Assembly (NCBI GenBank): GCA_013398015.1 | Contig: VZRR01008201.1 | Location: 182,025-246,024, forward strand | DNA: 64,000 nt | Source of the DNA: Oreocharis arfaki | Lineage: Eukaryota > Chordata > Aves > Passeriformes > Paramythiidae | Reading direction: 5' to 3' | Shown here: one piece after another, positions 1 to 10,800 of the stretch | Numbering within the stretch: position 1 is the stretch's first letter | How the letters are laid out: every line of letters starts with the position of its first letter | Position numbers and translations under genes: made by a program | The notes under the pieces: model-generated | What the model saw: the letters and a program-made list of their open reading frames with translations, nothing else | What the model was told of the DNA's origin: nothing | Database searches by the model: none

Positions 1-78
1 GGCGGGAGAGGTTGGGATGGATGGGGAGGAGGCTGAGTCGCGCTCAGGGGGTACCGCGGGGAAGGGAGCGGTACTTAC

Positions 79-320
79 CGCGCCCGCCGCTCACCTCGGG
101 TCCGTCCCGTCGAGCAACGCTGATGGGCGCCGGGCGCGGGGGGAGGACCGCCGGGCAGGTGCGCCCCGGCCCGGAGGTTCCCCCGCCATCTCCGGCGCCC
201 GTCCCACCTCCCCATCCCCGAAAAAGAAAGCACTCCGGGTGTGGAGCGGCTCTTTCGGTAGGGACGGACCGTCACCGAGCTGCCACGACGCCTCGCACCT
301 CCTCATTCCACAGTAACTTA
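79..320 (-). other. candidate first exon of a leftward gene (3' end at donor, 5' end unknown)
   Basis: Read on the minus strand, the island contains GCG|GTAAGTAC (exon end at 79, close to the ideal donor) and, 16 bases upstream, GAG|GTGAGC (exon end at 95). An ATG at 189 in the context GGAGATGGCGG stays open to the 95 donor for 31 codons (starts MAGEPPGRGAPARR). An ATG at 275 stays open to the 79 donor for 65 codons (starts MTVRPYRKSR, rich in Arg and Gly). I recognise neither peptide, so the exon may equally be 5' untranslated or part of a long non-coding RNA. The transcription start is not visible and 320 is only a nominal limit. No matching acceptor can be tested because the next exon would lie outside the window. 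Confidence 0.35.
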
Positions 321-328
321 AACATAGA

Positions 329-421
329 CCAAAAAGAAAAAAAAAAAAAAAACACGCAAAGCGGAGAAAGGGAAAAAAAAAAAACCAAAACCCCCAAACA
401 AAACCCAAACACACACACACA
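329..421. repeat. A- and AC-rich low-complexity tract inside the CpG island
   Basis: The plus strand carries two long A runs, then AAACCC-like and CA-dinucleotide repeats. On the minus strand this is a T/TG tract lying upstream of the candidate donors. It is odd for such a tract to split a CpG island. It could be an old poly(A)-tailed insertion or simple slippage, but no element body is recognisable beside it. Confidence 0.7.
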
Positions 422-986
422 AAAGACTCAGGCTGTGCTTATCCGCAGCACGGCTCAGACCTCGATAGGATGCTCCCGGGGAGCGGGCGGAGGACCCGGC
501 CCCGTTCCCCGCCTGCCGTACTCCCGCGACATCGCCTGCCGCCGACCTCGCACCTTTAATCGGGCGCCCGGATTTCGGTCGAGGGGCTCGGGAGGAGACG
601 GACGCTCGGGGCATTGCATCCGTGCGGCTTGGAGTCCGCCCGGGAACAGCCAGTCGGTAGCCGCGGCGCTCGCTTGGCTTGCGGGAGCCCCAGCGAGGTT
701 GGCTGCGGAGAGGGAGCAATAAGGACTCGGGGGCTGACGGGCGCTCCGGGCCGCCCTCTTGCTCGCGGGGGCTGCAGACCTCAGGGCAGCCGGAGGGGCC
801 TCGGCCCCCCCGTGCCGCCGCTACCTCCCATCGTGCCCGCGTTCTTCCTCTGCTACCCTCTTCAGCGACGGAGCAACACCCGAGGGGACTCCGGCAGCCG
901 CGCCGGGGTGCGGAGCCGCCAGACTCAACAGGGCCACTTTGCGGGGGTTTTCGCAGAGGGGAACCCCGGAGCGGCGCAGTGCGGGC

Positions 987-987
987 N
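987..987. other. ambiguous base (n) in CpG island
   Basis: A single n lies in an almost pure G/C stretch, probably a low-quality base in GC-rich sequence. Confidence 0.95.
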
Positions 988-1289
988 GCGCGGGCGGGGG
1001 GCGCAGAGCCCCGGCTCAGCCCTGCCCCCTCCGGCCCGCGACCCCCGCCCCGTGCGCGCCCGCGGGGCGCTCCGTCCCCCGCCCGGCTCTGCCTCGGGAA
1101 GGCGGCTGGCTGCACACTGCCTTCCTTACCCTTCCTTCCCGGGAAGGGTCCTTGGCCGGGCTGGGCTCGGGCAGGAACGAGGGCATAAGCCTACGGCCGC
1201 TCACCGCGGGGACGGGAGGGGACGAGGTGGCTCCCCGCTAGTAGCACCCACACTCTCCAAACCAAACTACCCCACAGGACTCCCCGCGC

Positions 1290-1960
1290 CATTTAGCCGG
1301 GCGATTTCTTTTATTCGGTACTATGAAATAAATATTCATTACGACTTCTTGCTACACCTGAAATTATACCCCTAATTGCAGAGCTGTTGGCCTGTTTCCC
1401 CACATTTGCTGTTTACTCATCCGTAAGCAATTGCTCAGCGCCGGGCCCCAGCCGTGGTGGTTCCCTTTGGGGGGCTCGGTGCCCGCCAGTGCTGGGCGGC
1501 GCCGAAACCCGTGGCCGCACTCCTGGGGCAGAGACCGACGGCCACCGACGGGGCGTCCTGGATAGCTCCAGCTCTCGCCGTCCGGGGAAACGTGGGATGC
1601 CAAAGAAAGGATGTGCAAATTGTTGAGCAAATTAGGCCAATTGGAAATAAATAAGCGCTGCGGGAAGAGAGCCTGCCACTCTCGGGAAATAATTGAAGAG
1701 AAACCCGGCACTGTTATATTGATGTAAGCCTGGAGTAATTACACGGAGGTCAAAGCCATTGCACACGCTACTAAAGTTGTGCTCACTCTGTAGTTTGAGA
1801 TCGGATTATGTTCCCTCTTAGGTCGATGGCACATATATAAAATTCTGCATTTTCTTCCCTATGCACATAAGAGGATATAAATAAGTTTTGTTTTGTTTTG
1901 TTTTTTCCCTTGGCATACTTTATCTGTAACCTAATCCTGAAACAAAGTCTCAAAGCCCTT
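1290..1960. promoter_or_regulatory. CpG-island shore, candidate conserved non-coding DNA
   Basis: After the island the sequence alternates between AT-rich segments with homeodomain-like ATTA/TAAT cores and a second CpG-rich patch at about 1440-1590. Between 1600 and 1860 it is non-repetitive and of high complexity, with a palindromic CCAATTGG near 1638. This texture is typical of conserved promoter-proximal DNA at developmental genes, but conservation is inferred, not shown. No coding frame is supported. Confidence 0.35.
1885..1906 (+). repeat. (GTTTT)n simple repeat
   Basis: A short pentanucleotide run of about four units within T-rich sequence. Confidence 0.85.
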
Positions 1961-2603
1961 CCCATGAGATGGACCAGAAGCTGAAACAGATAGCTAAAAG
2001 AAACAATACCTTGCTGTGGTTAAAATCTAAAAGCCCCAGACAAGCTCCTTTTAGGAGCTATCACAACCCACTCTAGAAGACAGAGAACTGCAGGGGATGC
2101 AGCATAAACTTTCTTTATTTCTTATTATTTTTCTTTATTCCTGTAAATGCTAAAAATTATGTGATTGGCATTGACCTTTGATTCTGTCTTAAGATCGTGG
2201 AAGCCACTTTTAAAAAGACCTTTTCAGAGCCATATGAGTGCAAAAGGTAATTGAATGTTTTTTTAACTTTAAAAAAGATGAACACCAGGTTGACAGCTTC
2301 TGTACTTGGATGTTCATTTAATCACCATTTTCTGATTACAGGAGGTGAACTATGTTGACAGACTTGCAGATGAATATGCAGCCCAGTATACGAATAGTAA
2401 GTATAAAGGACATAAAGAACTTGCAGTGAGGTTGGAGGGGAAAAATGTATACAGAGCATCCATATTACACACATCAACTGGAAGCACCTCAGCAGCCAGG
2501 GGGAATTCAGAGAGTAGCAAGTGAGGTGTTCAGAGTGCTGCAGGTGCCCATAACTGGGAAGACACATGCATAAGTTATACACCTGTATAACCTATATGCA
2601 TAC

Positions 2604-2642
2604 AGGTAAGTTAATCATATATATATATATGTTAACTTACCT
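2604..2642. repeat. 11-bp inverted repeat around an (AT)7 loop
   Basis: AGGTAAGTTAA at 2604-2614 is repeated as its exact reverse complement at 2632-2642. The 17-base spacer is mostly (AT)7 (2617-2630). The arrangement can form a hairpin or cruciform. Confidence 0.9.
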
Positions 2643-3444
2643 ATTTGCTTAAGTTCCTAAAAATAGCATTTAGCCTAGTCAGTTGTATTCTAGAAGTTTA
2701 AATCCTATTGTTCAAGCTCTCCAGTGAGATAAGGTAATCGAACTGCATTCCAAAACTGACAGAGTTGCTCAAGGTTGTCTAATGTGAGTTGGCATATAAC
2801 ATTAAGCTTACATCCACTCCACCCTCCACGTCACTAATCAGAGGTTTATCCTGCTGAGACCTCTGTGCAGGCATAGACAGCATTCTGCATTCTCCCCAAG
2901 GACTCAAGGTTTGAGGCTGATTCTCAAATAGGTCCTGTCCGCACTTGGAGAATACATTTTATTACTGCTGTCAGTAAAGAAGATGTAATACCCACAGAAC
3001 ACTAATAATGGACTGGCCTCACTAAGGATTATCCTTATGAATACTTGGAGATCAGTTCATCTACCACAGAATTAGCATGCCAGTTTAAAAACCAAAACAA
3101 CCTTCTCCGTGAGTCAGTTGGTTTACAATAAGGGTAGTGCTTGTCACTACATTAGCAAATAGTTTCAGGTCTTTCTTCACTTCTTTTTTAAGCTACTCTT
3201 GCCCCTGGCCTCGCTCCTGGCAAGTAGAGAGCTTGCTAGAGCTGTGCTCTTTGACAATCGGCTATTGTGCTAAAGCTTTCCACAGCCTAATTCTCCTTCA
3301 GACTAACACAATCTACTTCTCCCGTAGCGTCTCTAAGTGGTTATTTCACTTACAGACACCTAAACCTTCATGCTTTGGTGAGTCTTGGTAGGTGTTTCAT
3401 CACGAGGCTTCCCTAGGAACTAAACTGAAATACCCCTAAAAGCC

Positions 3445-3481
3445 AAGAAGCAAACAAAATCCATGGGTTTGTTTGCTTCTT
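3445..3481. repeat. 14-bp perfect inverted repeat, 9-base spacer
   Basis: AAGAAGCAAACAAA at 3445-3458 and its exact reverse complement at 3468-3481 flank the spacer ATCCATGGG. The stem can continue through a bulge to CCT/AGG pairs further out. It is too short for a normal microRNA precursor. Confidence 0.92.
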
Positions 3482-4439
3482 AGGATCCTGTCTAGGCATC
3501 TAGAAAAGATTTTTAAAAACCCCAGTGCTTAAAACAAGCTTGTGGGTTAACCCTAATGCTGGCCACCTGGCATTTTTTAAAGAAAATAACTTTTTCTCCA
3601 TGTACACTTTTGCTGTTAGTTTAAATGCAATAAACATTTCCCTTAAATGTCTTAATATATTTCTAAACACAAGATGTTTTCACTGTAGAGGCACGCTATG
3701 TGGAAATTGGTATGAGAAATCCATATTGACACTACAGAACTAGAAGGCAAATAACACTTGGGACTCTTGGAAAATTCACTTAGGGAAAAAGCATGTCCTA
3801 GAAATCCTTCTCCCACCCAGAAACATGCAGTTTTGAGATAAGCTTTTTTAGCATTTCAGAACTGTCACTTCAAATGCTAATTCCATTTTTATTTTAGTAT
3901 ATGATATTTCTAGTTGTTTCATTATGTCTTCATATTAGGGACAGCTAATGCTAATATATAGTGTGCTAAAACAGATCTTAAATCTCCTTTATTATAATTT
4001 TGTCTTTTTATTTTTTTTTTAGCATCTTCCATCTGTATGGCAATGGCTTCATGTAACCCAACAAAGGAGACATTGATTTACTAAAGTGAGGATGTATCCA
4101 TCAGCACTAAGTTGCAGCTGCTCTTAATGGATTCTAAAATACAAAAGCTATTTCACCTCTTAGATTGTCATATTATGAAATGTTAGTAGTAGTTGCGCAT
4201 ATCAAAGCACCAGATACCACCCAAACGTTGTGAAACACGAAGGCAGCATCAAGCCAGCCCCCTTGCGAAGCTCCCCGGTGCCAACTGAAAGCCTATTCCC
4301 CCAGTATGCTCCAATTTTATTTTTTTCCCCGCAGGTATTTGCCGTTACTCACTTCACTGCTTTTTTTTCTTTTTTTTTCCCTTTCTTTTACAAAAGCAAT
4401 ATTTTTGCTGCTGAGGCCACGATTCGTTTCCCGATTTCT

Positions 4440-4660
4440 TTGTTTTCAAAATAAACCTGTGAAAACCTGAGTCATCATCTTGGTAAGAAAGCACACATTC
4501 AGTGCTTGGCAAATTAAAAGGCAAGACTTTGCAAATCACCATTATTTTCAGTGTCAAGCAGCTGGAGCGTTTTTGTTTCCAAAAATATAGAAGAGCTATA
4601 TTGTCAGAGAGCTTGGAGAGAGGCAGGTAATAAATTGCATTGTGCTGCATAAAGGTTTTA
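4440..4660. promoter_or_regulatory. candidate conserved non-coding element
   Basis: A repeat-free, high-complexity block downstream of a T-rich run, with octamer/homeodomain-like words (TTTGCAAAT near 4530, TAATAAATTGCATTG near 4628). It has no open frame of note. Enhancer function is a guess from texture and motifs only. Confidence 0.22.
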
Positions 4661-5280
4661 AGGGTCTTTTAAAATGTGCTGGAGGTTAAGTTGCCAGGAG
4701 ATATATTAATGTTTTTATTTAGCTGTATTTCAGTTTGTGTTTGTCTTCGCTTCTCTGGTGTTGAAGGCACTTGAAACAAATTGGCTGGTCTGTGTGGCAT
4801 AGTGGTAGCCGGTTAAAGTTGCTCTAGTGGTTGTCTGATCATTTCTATGAACTGCTGACACCAAGCTACCTGGTGTGTTAGTGGCACAATGTTTGCTCTC
4901 CACGGAGGGACAGAGCTCTCTCCATCCAGGCTAATAATTGGTTAGTTTTCATTCCTTCTCCACTGAGTCCATAAATTCTACATGAAGGTGAGGGAAATTT
5001 AGAAGGACCAAGCCAGTAACTCAAGAAAGGGAACTCTGAACGGAGAGATCCCTGTGAAACCATAAAGCTTATAGATGTTGAAAGTCTAAGTACAAGTTTT
5101 CACTTCATACAGTGTTTTAAGTACTATGTCATAGAGCATAACTTTATGCTGTATTGGATATGGAGTTCTTGAAATCCTATTTTTTGATCATAGTCTTCCA
5201 ATAAAAGTGTATTTTCAACTATAAGTTCAGGCTGGAAGTCACACTGGGCTGGGTGAGGTCTAGAAATGCAGGGAGGAATT

Positions 5281-5339
5281 ATGGTTATACGGTTATATGA
5301 TACAGTTACATGGTTATAACTGGTTATATGATAACAAGG
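5281..5339 (+). repeat. diverged tandem duplication, two units of about 29-30 bp
   Basis: Unit one (5281-5309) and unit two (5310-5339) both begin ATGGTTATA and both contain GGTTATATGATA (5291-5302 and 5322-5333). Each unit also has internal GGTTATA sub-repeats. This is minisatellite-like, with only two copies. Confidence 0.8.
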
Positions 5340-7479
5340 TCTGGCTAAGAAAGCTCCTTAAACATTCCTTTAAGAAAAAGGAAAAAAAACCCTGAATCCA
5401 AACAAGAATGTAATATCATGAGACTCTGAACAAGTGCACTTTCCAACGTGTTTCTGTACCATATGGATTTTATCTTGGCTCCTTTTACCATCCCCATCAC
5501 CTGACCTAAAGTTTCTGTATTGCCATGAGGTGTGCTGAGCACTGATTCACGCACAGGGCCAGAGGTAGAGTTTTACACCCCACACAACCTATTCATACAA
5601 AGCTTTTCTCAGAGCATGGGGTCCTCAAGGAACAGGACAACAGCTGGCCTACAGCCCAGCATGGAAAAGGGAATCTTCTTTTGACCGTCCTAGTGGCTTT
5701 AAAGCCTCTTCATACCATGAATTCACTGTCAATATACTTTGTTTTGATTTAGTGACTGAAATAAACTGATTATTCCCCTTTTCCACCAGTATTATGTCTG
5801 TGTCATCATGAATTTGGAAATTCCCTTTCAGGTATTTATGTAGCAAAAACCCCAGTACCAATGGTCTGTCTTCTTGGATTTTCTTTTCTCAATTGAGTTA
5901 TCTCAGCTGGGTTGACATAAACCCAATTCAAGCAACTTTAGAATAGTGTGAGTTCAAAGGAAGCCCACAGAGGGTGTAAACATACTGTTAAACAGTGTCA
6001 GAGCCCTGCTCAGGCTGTCACCCAGACCCACCTTTCTGCTGCTGTTGAATTTTAGGTTACACCAACTTGTAAAGCAGCATTCAAGTAGAAGGGAATAAAC
6101 TCATAGGTCATATGAAAGAAGAGTACAGGGATAAAAAAAGTACAGCAATGTTCACTGCCAGACCCTGTCACATCCTTTATAAGCACGATTTAATTCACAC
6201 TAAGAAAAGAAAATGGTAGAACATGTGGCAGAATATTAAAAAATAAGGAAAGTCCTTTATGCAAAACCACTTGCATGAACTAAATGTTGCCACTGTATCT
6301 GTCTTCAGGTGAAAACTGGGGGAAAAGCCTCAGGATATCGTCAAGACTTTCATTTGAGGTTTAAAGCTAGAGGCCATAAAGGACCTTTCAGGTCTCTTTG
6401 CAGTTTGCACCTGCGTTTTGCTGGATTTTAAGTTACAGAGGGTATAGCCTGGAAAAGCAGAAAAACTGAAATGATTCAGAGAAAATATAAAGGAAACTTA
6501 CAAAGTTTAGTGAAAAAGACTGGATGTATTTGATATACCCCTCTTGTTTTTCAGCATCAGGTAATAAAACAGATCAAAAATACCTTCTAGCAGCTGGTAA
6601 GCATCAGTATTTTGTAAGAGTTCGGCATTAAAAAAAGCCCAACAAAGCACTTTTCCAACTGTTGAGAATGTTTAAATGCAAAGCATTTTTGTCCATCCCT
6701 GGGTTGTGCTGTGCTTTGCATAGCCTTGCGTTTTTCTACCCATGAACGGTCAAGCTGGGCTTGAATCAAAGTTTTTTTATTTGAAGATCAGGGCTAAAAT
6801 TCAGTTTCTTTTCACAGAACAAAAGGTATCATCAAATAAATAAAAATAATTTTAAAAATCCTGGAGCAAAGGCTTTTCACATTCATGGACTAAATTATAC
6901 AATTGCAAGCAGGTAGTTATTTGCTAGTGATGAGCCTGCTTTTAGTAGAAACGAGCATTGTTACAATAAGCAAGAGAAAAATTACAAGCTCTTCTTTTGC
7001 CCTGGACAAAACAAGGTCACATTTGCAATTTGCAGTGCTTGATCTCTCCATTAGCAATTTTGGCTAAGGTTTATCAAGTTGTTCTGAATAATTTCCTCTA
7101 AGTTATGAGTGTGTCAGTTGGTCTGTTAGGGACCTGTCCCTACAGTTGACTCTGCTGTTTACCTTCGAATTGTCACACTCGTTCTTGCTGATCCGGTGTT
7201 AAAAGAAAAAAAAAATAAAGCAGTGTTTAAAATCAAAGCTTCAGTGTGGAAGGATATAAAGTGTGAAATCCAGACCCATTGCTTTCATTCTGGCTTTAGT
7301 GATCATAGAAACCCGCTGTAGGGCAGGACTAATCTGCCAGAAAATTATTATCGAGCCCTGGTAACTCAGATATATGTGCAGACTTGAAAACGTTGTTCTT
7401 TGTGCCAACTCCAGGTCCTACAAGAACCTCACATGGTATCCTCCACCTGGCTCAGAAACACGCTGCATTCCACCGTAAA

Positions 7480-7830
7480 GAGAAGGAAGTTTGTTAATTC
7501 CCAAGCAGCTGTGAACAATTTAATCTACTTCCAAACAGCCCAGCATCCTATTCCAATTGCGAGTTTCTTGGGGGATGCATAGTTTGAAGAGCTGGTTAGA
7601 GATAATAGGGTCTTTATTTCAAGGCCATGCCTATGGATTTGGCCTCGACAGCAGCATTTTGGTAACAGAGTTGCCAAATCTCAGAGCCTCATGATACTCG
7701 ATCGGTTTAGAGTTTCCTCCTCCATATGCTGGAACTGAGAGGTTTAAAATTAGTCTTCGGGAGACAACTTTGAAACCTTGAATTACTGCTCTGTGAATAC
7801 TCGGAAATCAGATGGTGAGCCACAGTTCTG
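7480..7830. promoter_or_regulatory. candidate conserved non-coding element
   Basis: A complex, non-repetitive block that still carries several CpG dinucleotides (for example CTCGATCGG near 7699) in otherwise CpG-poor DNA, which can indicate constraint. It has no coding potential. This is a weak call that depends on alignment. Confidence 0.2.
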
Positions 7831-10800
7831 TAGTTTTAGGAAGAAGAAATCGCTGTAATTTTAAGATATGATTAAGATTTTATTCTGAACACTGGTGGTT
7901 TTAACTCCTGGGATTTCCCAGATAAAATTGCCTCTGAGAACTGAGCTGATAACTTGAATAGGTTTTCTGCACAAGTCTCTAAATTATTGACTTCTTTGCC
8001 TCATGTAATTTCTTTGCCAAAAAATCACCATCCAAATCCTACACAAATCATTTTTGTTACCCCTTTGGCAATATATTTAGAAGAGTCAAAGAATCACAAA
8101 GATCTACTTTGAGAAATTCATATCCAGATTTCTTTGAGTTCTCAGAACGAATAACTTTTTTGTTCTGATTATCAGGAGGTCTCTGCACTCAAAAATTGTT
8201 GTACAGGTATTTAAGCCAGCTGTACTTTTAAACAGGCTTGCACCTGATACGGTTTCCATGGGAGCTGCTTGGTGCTTAGCCATTTGCAAACATGGCTGCT
8301 TATGTAGATAATTAAATTAGAGTTAGTGAACACAGTGTTCTTCTGAACAGCTGACCTTCGGTCTTTCTGGCACTCTAGTAGAAGAGTGAAGGGAAATACA
8401 TTCCTTCTGTGCTTTACATTTTCTGTACCACAATTTTTTTTCCCCTTAAGACCAGCTAGATGTGACTTTCTGGATACTTTGCCAAAATCTCCTGCTATTT
8501 CACTGTATTTTCAGCAGTTACCCTTGGATTGTTCTGCACAACTCCAGATAGAGTATTTAATCACCTTAGTTCTTCCATTTTCGCTGGAGTTCCTAAATTT
8601 TTAAGCTTTTTTTTTGTCCAGCAAGATATATTGGTCTTGGCTTACACTAAAATGTTTCATAATACTCTCTAAGAACTAGTTTTATTCCATCAGAAAGTAG
8701 TGGTGTTTAAATACTTAAGAATCTCAGTCATATGTAGAGTGTAGAGGCAGAATTATAGGAGCTTTGTTTGTAAAGCTAAAGGGATCAAAGTATCTGGAAC
8801 AATTGATAAGGGTTTTTTTGGGCAGGCACTGTATTTCAAATGAAGTTGTAGATTCATTTTGTTAACCCATTGCTTCAAAGGAGTTTGTCAGACCCCGAAT
8901 ACGGAGGGACAGGATTTTGACTATTGAATTCCAGTTTGGCCACTAGTGCCGGGGCTAATTGGATGGGTAGAGAGAACCCCCAGGCAGCTGAATAAACTAG
9001 AAAAATCCTGATGTCCTGTTGAGGCCAGCAGCATTAACTACCATCCACAGACAGGAGATCTGTTTGAACCTGCCTGCCTTGTTTCCTGGCTTTGATCACA
9101 TCCAAAATCATATGGGAAAACGATTCTGATGCTTTATCATGCCAGAAGCACATGGTGGGATGCTCATGGGCTAGCCTGTCCACCCAGGACTTTTATAACC
9201 AGTCTCACTTACTGGGGTTGCTGAAATTTTGTATGGAGGATACAAACCCAGAGGCCTTTTGGCTGCTCAACAGAACAAGTCTGACCCTTGTAGGGGTACC
9301 TGTCTGCCTGGCTCTTAACTCTATGAAGTCCAAGAAGCCTGGTACTCTTCTAGGAAGTCATGTGGAGAGTTCCAGCTCTCTGCAGTAGCATCAGAAACAT
9401 GCAGAAGCTATAACACCCACCACGTTGGGGAATTTTACCAGGCCTTCACTTCTTTATACTTTCCACAAACTCTGAACTTTCATGAAGCTTCTCCCTAGCG
9501 CCATGGAGAAATGCCTCTACCTCCCTTCGCTGTGCTGCTCAGAAGCCCACCTGAGGTACAGGCTGCTGAATTCTGGTTTTGTTCATGCTCTCTGAAGGAC
9601 TGCCCCATCTCCTAAGCTTTCTCTAGAGCTGGGTGACTGTTGTTAAAACAACAAATATACGTAAGTCCAATACTTTTTCAGTACTTTTGGGTAAATTAGT
9701 GGAGTAATACCTGAAAGCTTGGAGTGTTTTTCCTTTGTATCTGCTGGTCAACAGAACAATTTTGAAATTAAGAAATAAGAAAAGTTTTCACCCTTTGAAA
9801 GCTTCAGAAAAGTAAAGCAACATTTTACAGCATAATTTGAACATAAGCGCTGTGGTATTTGTATTAGGCAAGTCTCGTCCACACAGTTCATCAGTAATAA
9901 CAAGCTTTTTAAATGAAAGGTAGTAAATATTGGCCCTACAGTAGTAGTTTCTCAAAGTCCTATGCATAAATGATTATTTTAATAGGCAGTAGGAAAGCTA
10001 TCACTTGCCTGTATGAAAGATTTATCCTTCATTTTAACCTCAGAGAGAGAATCGTTCCTTTCAATTTCTTCTGCTTTGCAGAAAGGACATGAAACAAACA
10101 GAAAATGTTGTGAATGCTCTACAACTTCAGGTAAATTTTCAACTGGAATAAAAAAAAATAAACCAAAGCAAAAAACCACTTCAGCTGAAAACCTACTAAT
10201 GTAAATAAGGAAACAATCAGAAACAGTTAATAAAACTTCTGGCTTTGATGACACAATTGTTTTACACAGTGCTAAAAGACTGTATCTCTCAAGTGTGTAC
10301 AAAATGTTGCCAAATCACAGAATGGTACGCAGAAATGGGCAGGGATTATATTGTATTGGCACAACCAGCTTGAAGACACTTGTCTGGATAATGAAGACCA
10401 AACATTCATCACATGGAAATTACCCATTACTATAAAGCACCTATTACCTAATCCTTCAAAGTACTTCAAGAAACGCCCCAAAAGCAAGGAAAGAGAAACC
10501 CCTGAATCTAAGAGCACTGGTTGCACCTGTTCTTTTGCATCCAGCCATGAAGAACATCCTTTTGTTCTGGGCTGACACTGCCTGGGTTGACTCTATTGAA
10601 TCTGCCAACAGGATAAGGCTTAGCAAATAGGCTGGGGAAAAGAGAATTCAGTCTCAGCTGTTTGCGGTCATCTGAGAGCTTCTGATGATCCATGCCGCTC
10701 TGTGCTCGCTACAAAATATATACACCTTGGGGGAAAATATTAGTAATCTGGGCACAAGAGCTAAAAACTTTCCGGTAGAATAATCTGAATCACATATTTG

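Larger units (their letters stand above)
1..1290. promoter_or_regulatory. CpG island (left edge, probably promoter-associated)
   Basis: The segment is very rich in G+C and in CpG, with runs of GC boxes, and contrasts sharply with the CpG-poor AT-rich DNA that starts near 1290. In vertebrate genomes such an unmethylated-type island usually marks a promoter. It continues past the left edge. A second CpG-dense patch at about 1440-1590 is separated from it by an AT-rich interruption. Long frames run through it on both strands, as happens by chance in GC-rich DNA, and none gives a recognisable protein. One unresolved base (n) sits at 987. The better splice donors are on the minus strand (see 79-320), so transcription towards the left is the more likely direction. 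Confidence 0.85.

Noticed and set aside
12..1375. Long plus- and minus-strand frames through CpG island 1 (up to 265 codons)
   Set aside because: Frames on several strands overlap in stop-poor GC-rich DNA, include the n base, and are Arg/Pro/Gly-rich without any recognisable domain.
3445..3481. MicroRNA precursor
   Set aside because: Stem of 14 bp with a 9-base loop is too short for a Drosha/Dicer hairpin.
8091..8115. AAGAATCACAAAGATC as a CR1 tail
   Set aside because: Too short and no continuation of the element.
10313..10350. AATCACAGAATGGT as an antisense CR1 3' end
   Set aside because: Only about 14 bases fit; the following sequence does not continue as CR1.
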